Position numbers and translations under genes: made by a program | Origin: Prosapia bicincta | Lineage: Eukaryota > Arthropoda > Insecta > Hemiptera > Cercopidae | Assembly (NCBI GenBank): GCA_036971475.1 | Contig: JBAIZL010000001.1 | Span: forward strand, 212,476,575-212,540,574 | Direction of reading: 5' to 3' | DNA length: 64,000 nt | Notes under the pieces: generated by a model | Database searches by the model: none | The model's input: only the letters and a program-made list of their open reading frames with translations | What the model was told of the DNA's origin: nothing | In this document: piece after piece, positions 60,140 to 64,000 of the stretch | Position numbering within the stretch: position 1 is the first letter of the stretch | Layout of the letters: the number at the start of each line of letters is the position of its first letter

Positions 60140-60358
60140 TATGTATACTATATATACTTATATATAGTATAGCCTATATACTATATAGTAATATATAGTA
60201 TAAAATATATATATATAAGTATATATATAGTACTATATATATATATAGTATATGTATACTATATATACTTATATATAGTATAGCCTATATACTATATAGT
60301 AATATATAGTATAAAATATATATATATAAGTATATATATAGTATACTATATACATATA
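60089..60358. repeat. Palindromic TA-rich block with a 111-bp tandem duplication
   Basis: A (TA)n run to about 60136 is followed by TATAGTATATGTATACTATA-type palindromes. GTATATGTATAC at 60137 recurs at 60248, so a 111-bp segment is present twice, almost unchanged apart from small indels. Its dense self-complementarity is typical of cruciform-prone DNA. Confidence 0.88.
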
Positions 60359-60590
60359 TTAGCACTTTACAATTTAATTCCAACACACAACTGCCTACTA
60401 TAAATAATACACACAGTCTTCTAAATAAGCCTGAACATGAGAGCACGTAAATAATAGTTCACGACTCGTCAATTTGGAAAGTGAGATGCAAATGAGAGGT
60501 TTTGTATAGAGAACACTGGCTGCTCGAGTATAGACGTGTTGCAATCGATTTGTTAAATGCAACGTAAGGAATCGTTTACAGAGAGGAAGT
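60359..60590. other. Unique spacer
   Basis: AT-rich unique sequence. Nothing recognised. Confidence 0.5.
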
Positions 60591-61040
60591 CGAACTGTAC
60601 GGTTCCGGTCGATTAGCTTCCCGTGACGATATTTGCTTCTGACAGTGAGGCGGCGTGTATGTTATGCGTTCTGCTTCAGCGCGCTGGGATCTTCTTTAGT
60701 GGGCTTTAGTCTGGAAGGAAATGAACACTACCCCGGTGGGGGACTCTCTAGCTGCTTAGCCGTGTCCTAAGAGAGCTGCTCTTTTTCAAGGGTTTTATGC
60801 TGTATATCTCTTAATTTTTTATTTTTTACAAAGGGGTGTAACGTGTACAATCCCGATGGGGAGTGTGTCTACCTTAAGCACTCGACACCTACCAAAGGAC
60901 GGTGTGTCCTGCGACGGCCCTACAGCCATCACGCAGATAAAAATTTTGAACAAGCATCGCCGACCGAAGTCGGCCCTTTGCGAACGCTTGCCAAAATCTC
61001 CCAGAGAACTAGTCACTGGACTTTATTTTAAAAAAACCTA
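60591..61040. other. GC-richer unexplained segment
   Basis: About 450 bases with clearly higher GC than the surroundings. They include ACTACCCCGGTGGGGGACTC and CAATCCCGATGGGGAGTG, and overlapping open readings of 61-65 codons on both strands (60819-61041). None resembles a protein I know. It could be an exon, an old mobile element or an RNA gene; I cannot decide. Confidence 0.35.
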
Positions 61041-64000
61041 ACTGGCAGAGATTTGACCATTTGGGTACTGTTTTCCGGGGAATGAATTCTTTCTAGGCAT
61101 CCCAGTTTAATTGCCAGGGTGTCGGAGTGTATAAGAAAATTGTTTATCAAATAAATTTCAACTCAATTTGCAAGTTAGCAAAAAACACCTTTTTTTTATT
61201 TATATATCAATTTTCGCTTTAGCACAGATGAATCAATTTTACAAAATTAAACTTCTTACAAAACTACTTCTTTCCATTTACCGAATTTCTTAAACACAAT
61301 ATAAAACTTTTATAAATGAACTTATTATTTATTTCTTAATGGCTTTGCCCTGGCTTAGTTAGTTGAATATTTTAATGTCTTTAAACCCTTTGGTTCCAAA
61401 TGTAACTCTCTGAAAAATATACTTCATTTTAGCATACATTTACATCCTGAAAACTTAAGTTTTACAGTTAAATTTAAATTTTAGAAAAATACATGAAATT
61501 ATCCCTGAAAAGAGAAACATATTAACACTTATAATTCCATAAGAATAATAGCCTGTGTAAATTAAGTATATTTTACCAGAATGTTTCACCTATTCAAAAT
61601 ACAAAATTATACCCAATATTTTCCCATATTAGTATTTACAGTTTATACAAAATCTATGGATGTGTAAGTTTCCTGTCCTTAAATAACCCCACATATTTAG
61701 AGAACAATTTAGCAAAGATTTACTTCCTGATTTAGCATTAAACATTTCAAACATTTTCGCATTATTCATATAAAAACATTCATGAAATAAAACCCCCGAA
61801 TATTAACATATAACAATTTATACCGACAATTCACATATTAAACATTAAAAACCATTAAATAGACCTCACCCATTTTAATCAACAAATCTTATTGAGAATA
61901 TAACCCAAATGGCAACTAATGTCATCAGAAACATTTACCTACTTTTACGCATCATATTTAGATCCTAATTTTAACACGTCATTTGTAAAATCAGCATTTA
62001 TATATACTTAGAAATCATACTTATTTTAATTATCAATTTCTATTGAAATAATACTTTTTTATTGATATTTGTTTTTGAACAATATTTATTTACTTTCTGT
62101 AAAGCTGAGAATTACTTCGACACAAATTGTTATGCCTTCTGACATTTTTTTATACTAATTTGAATTTGTTAATTTCCAACCAGCTTCACTTGCAACCCTT
62201 TAAGCTGGGTTAATTTGTATATCTTTTGCTATCCAAAATTAGCTAATGTTTTATTTTCTTATTTTAAAATGCAGACAAACCTAACGTTCTTTAATCATAA
62301 TTACGGTAACACATAAAGCCTTTAGGCAATTATGTATTAATTTTGACCCCTTTATTTACTATTTATTAGGAATATACTGTGGTTGAATTTAATAATAAAT
62401 ACACAAAAACCTCTTAACCACAAACGTTTCTTTATTTTACCCTTATGTACATTTCAGTTACCAAGTAACCATCCTCAGAAGGTTAACATACAAAGACTGT
62501 TAGGTGTGTATTTATTTCCCCTTTATTTGTTTACAAGTAACCTCATTGTTTATCTATACATTCATTTTATTTCAATATACCTTGCGAACAACCGTTTTAA
62601 TTCATTTTCATATCTAAAAGTTATTAGATTTTAATTTTCTATTTAAATTTTATCTTTCAAATTATTATTGTTTAATTTTAATAAATTTTAAAATAAATTA
62701 AAGAATTATTTTTCAATAAACAATAAATCCTCTAATTTTCTTACCCTTATTGCTACTATAATTTTATTAGAAAAAAATAAAATTATAGGAATCTGTTGAG
62801 AACAATCTTCACAGTAATTACTCTACCGGGTATTAATAGACAGTTAGGACATAACAATGCTGCAAGACAATACAGCTCCACCAGCAAAACTCTTCAAAGT
62901 GCGAGTGACGAGAGCTTCAGTGATAGAAGGGTAGTAGAATAAGGATACACGCAAATAGAAGACAACAAGAGCTAGTATTGTTGTCGGAGATATATTGCAG
63001 GCCTTGGTGACAACTTACACTCAGTGTTGGCCACCCTTCACGGGGTGTTGGGTTCCATTATTAGTATCTACGCATTACATAGAACGTTGTCAATGCTTTC
63101 CTTTGAGAAATATTGTTTTGTCAAGGAACTAAGACAAGCTCTTCCTTAACACGTCAAGTGGTACTTTTTTGATTTCGATATGAACTAGGGGATTCCACAA
63201 CTGTCATTTGTTTCTAGTACTGAGGGATCGACTCACAATCTTTATATGCTCACAGTACCAGAGTGATGTCCCTACCTTATCCTTTTGTATGTACGGGATT
63301 CTAGACACACACAAAACATAGCATCTGTTAAATGCTACTATTGTGGACTTAGTATTGTTTAAAAACATTGATAATTTCTGTGACGTCATACGTTTACAAA
63401 CTGCTCCAGTATTCGAAAGGACAAAGTACATCGACAAAGAACTTATTTTGCATTTTAGTTGGTGGAACACGTCACTGTTCTAACCAGGACATTTTGTATT
63501 TCAGCATTAACTTGTCGAATGTACGTTAGCTGCGTCCGATTTGAAGACAGCTTACTTCATGGACTACCCTTTAACCCTCTAAAGTCGAGCCGAACTAATG
63601 TTTTCATTTAGTCCTTATGTAAAGATCTAGCAGTAGGCTATGTGTAATATTTTGTCTATATAAAAATAAGAACTCCAGGTTTTCCTATAACACTTTTTAA
63701 CAAAGTCGTGTACAGTTGAATTTTTGGAGTTTAACTTCTTGTGGGACAAAATATAAAGAAAGTTGACGTTGGATTAAATTAGAACATCATTACTTCACAT
63801 TGTGACGTCAGAATTTACAAGAAATAACAACCAACGAGTTTTGTCCCGAAACATTCCGAGTGCTAAAAGACATATTACCTTACAGATTGTTTGCAGACTA
63901 TGTTTAAATTATTTCCAAGTGCAATGTAACATTTTGAAGTTAGACACGTAAGTTCTTACCGGTTACATAAATCTCTTCGCAGTTTATTCAAATCAAAATT
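61041..64000. other. AT-rich region without a recognised gene
   Basis: About 3 kb of AT-rich DNA. It holds a 13-bp inverted repeat (CTATAATTTTATT at 62756-62768 and its complement at 62776-62788, 7-base loop). An 88-codon open reading on the - strand (63204-63470) has no recognised motif. No tandem array and no exon that I can support. Confidence 0.5.

Noticed and set aside
63204..63470. 88-codon open reading on the - strand
   Set aside because: No motif of a known transposase or host family could be seen; length is within chance expectation for this region.

Overview
The window is eukaryotic nuclear DNA, very probably from an insect (at least an arthropod). The evidence is one multi-exon gene on the + strand whose spliced product matches the C-terminal half of invertebrate neural cadherin (CadN/CadN2 family): EGF and laminin-G modules, one membrane helix and a catenin-binding tail. 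The exons are fairly GC-rich. Introns and flanks are AT-rich and dominated by tandem repeats. I cannot place the species more closely.

Layout. 1-297 is an (AC)n microsatellite. 340-40468 holds the last 13 coding exons of the cadherin gene; the 5' part lies outside the window. All 12 introns follow GT-AG, and the splice phases join the exons into one open frame of 866 codons ending in TAA at 40466-40468. Intron 2 (926-28507) is about 27.6 kb and almost all of it is one 133-bp satellite of roughly 200 copies. Intron 3 carries a 146-bp array. Intron 6 carries microsatellites, a foldback element inside (TA)n, and a 64-bp hairpin-bearing array. Intron 8 carries (CA)n and intron 9 a 159-bp triplication. 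Just after the stop codon is a 30-bp minisatellite (about 40787-41808). Then come a 59-bp satellite (43840-51068), a second copy of the (TA)n foldback element (51744-51880), an 88-bp satellite (53831-59430) and, abutting it, a broken fragment of a Tigger/Jerky-type (pogo superfamily) transposase on the - strand. The last 4 kb is AT-rich with a palindromic TA block and no gene that I recognise.

How it fits together. There is one recognisable host gene. The rest is repeat biology: seven tandem-repeat families with no obvious sequence relationship to one another, most with internal higher-order duplications. The most notable points are the satellite filling an intron that splits an EGF domain, the 20-bp sub-repeat origin visible at one edge of that satellite, the conserved dyad in each 133-bp monomer, the paired foldback elements seated in (TA)n, and a cadherin tail whose distal catenin-binding part has drifted from the classical sequence.
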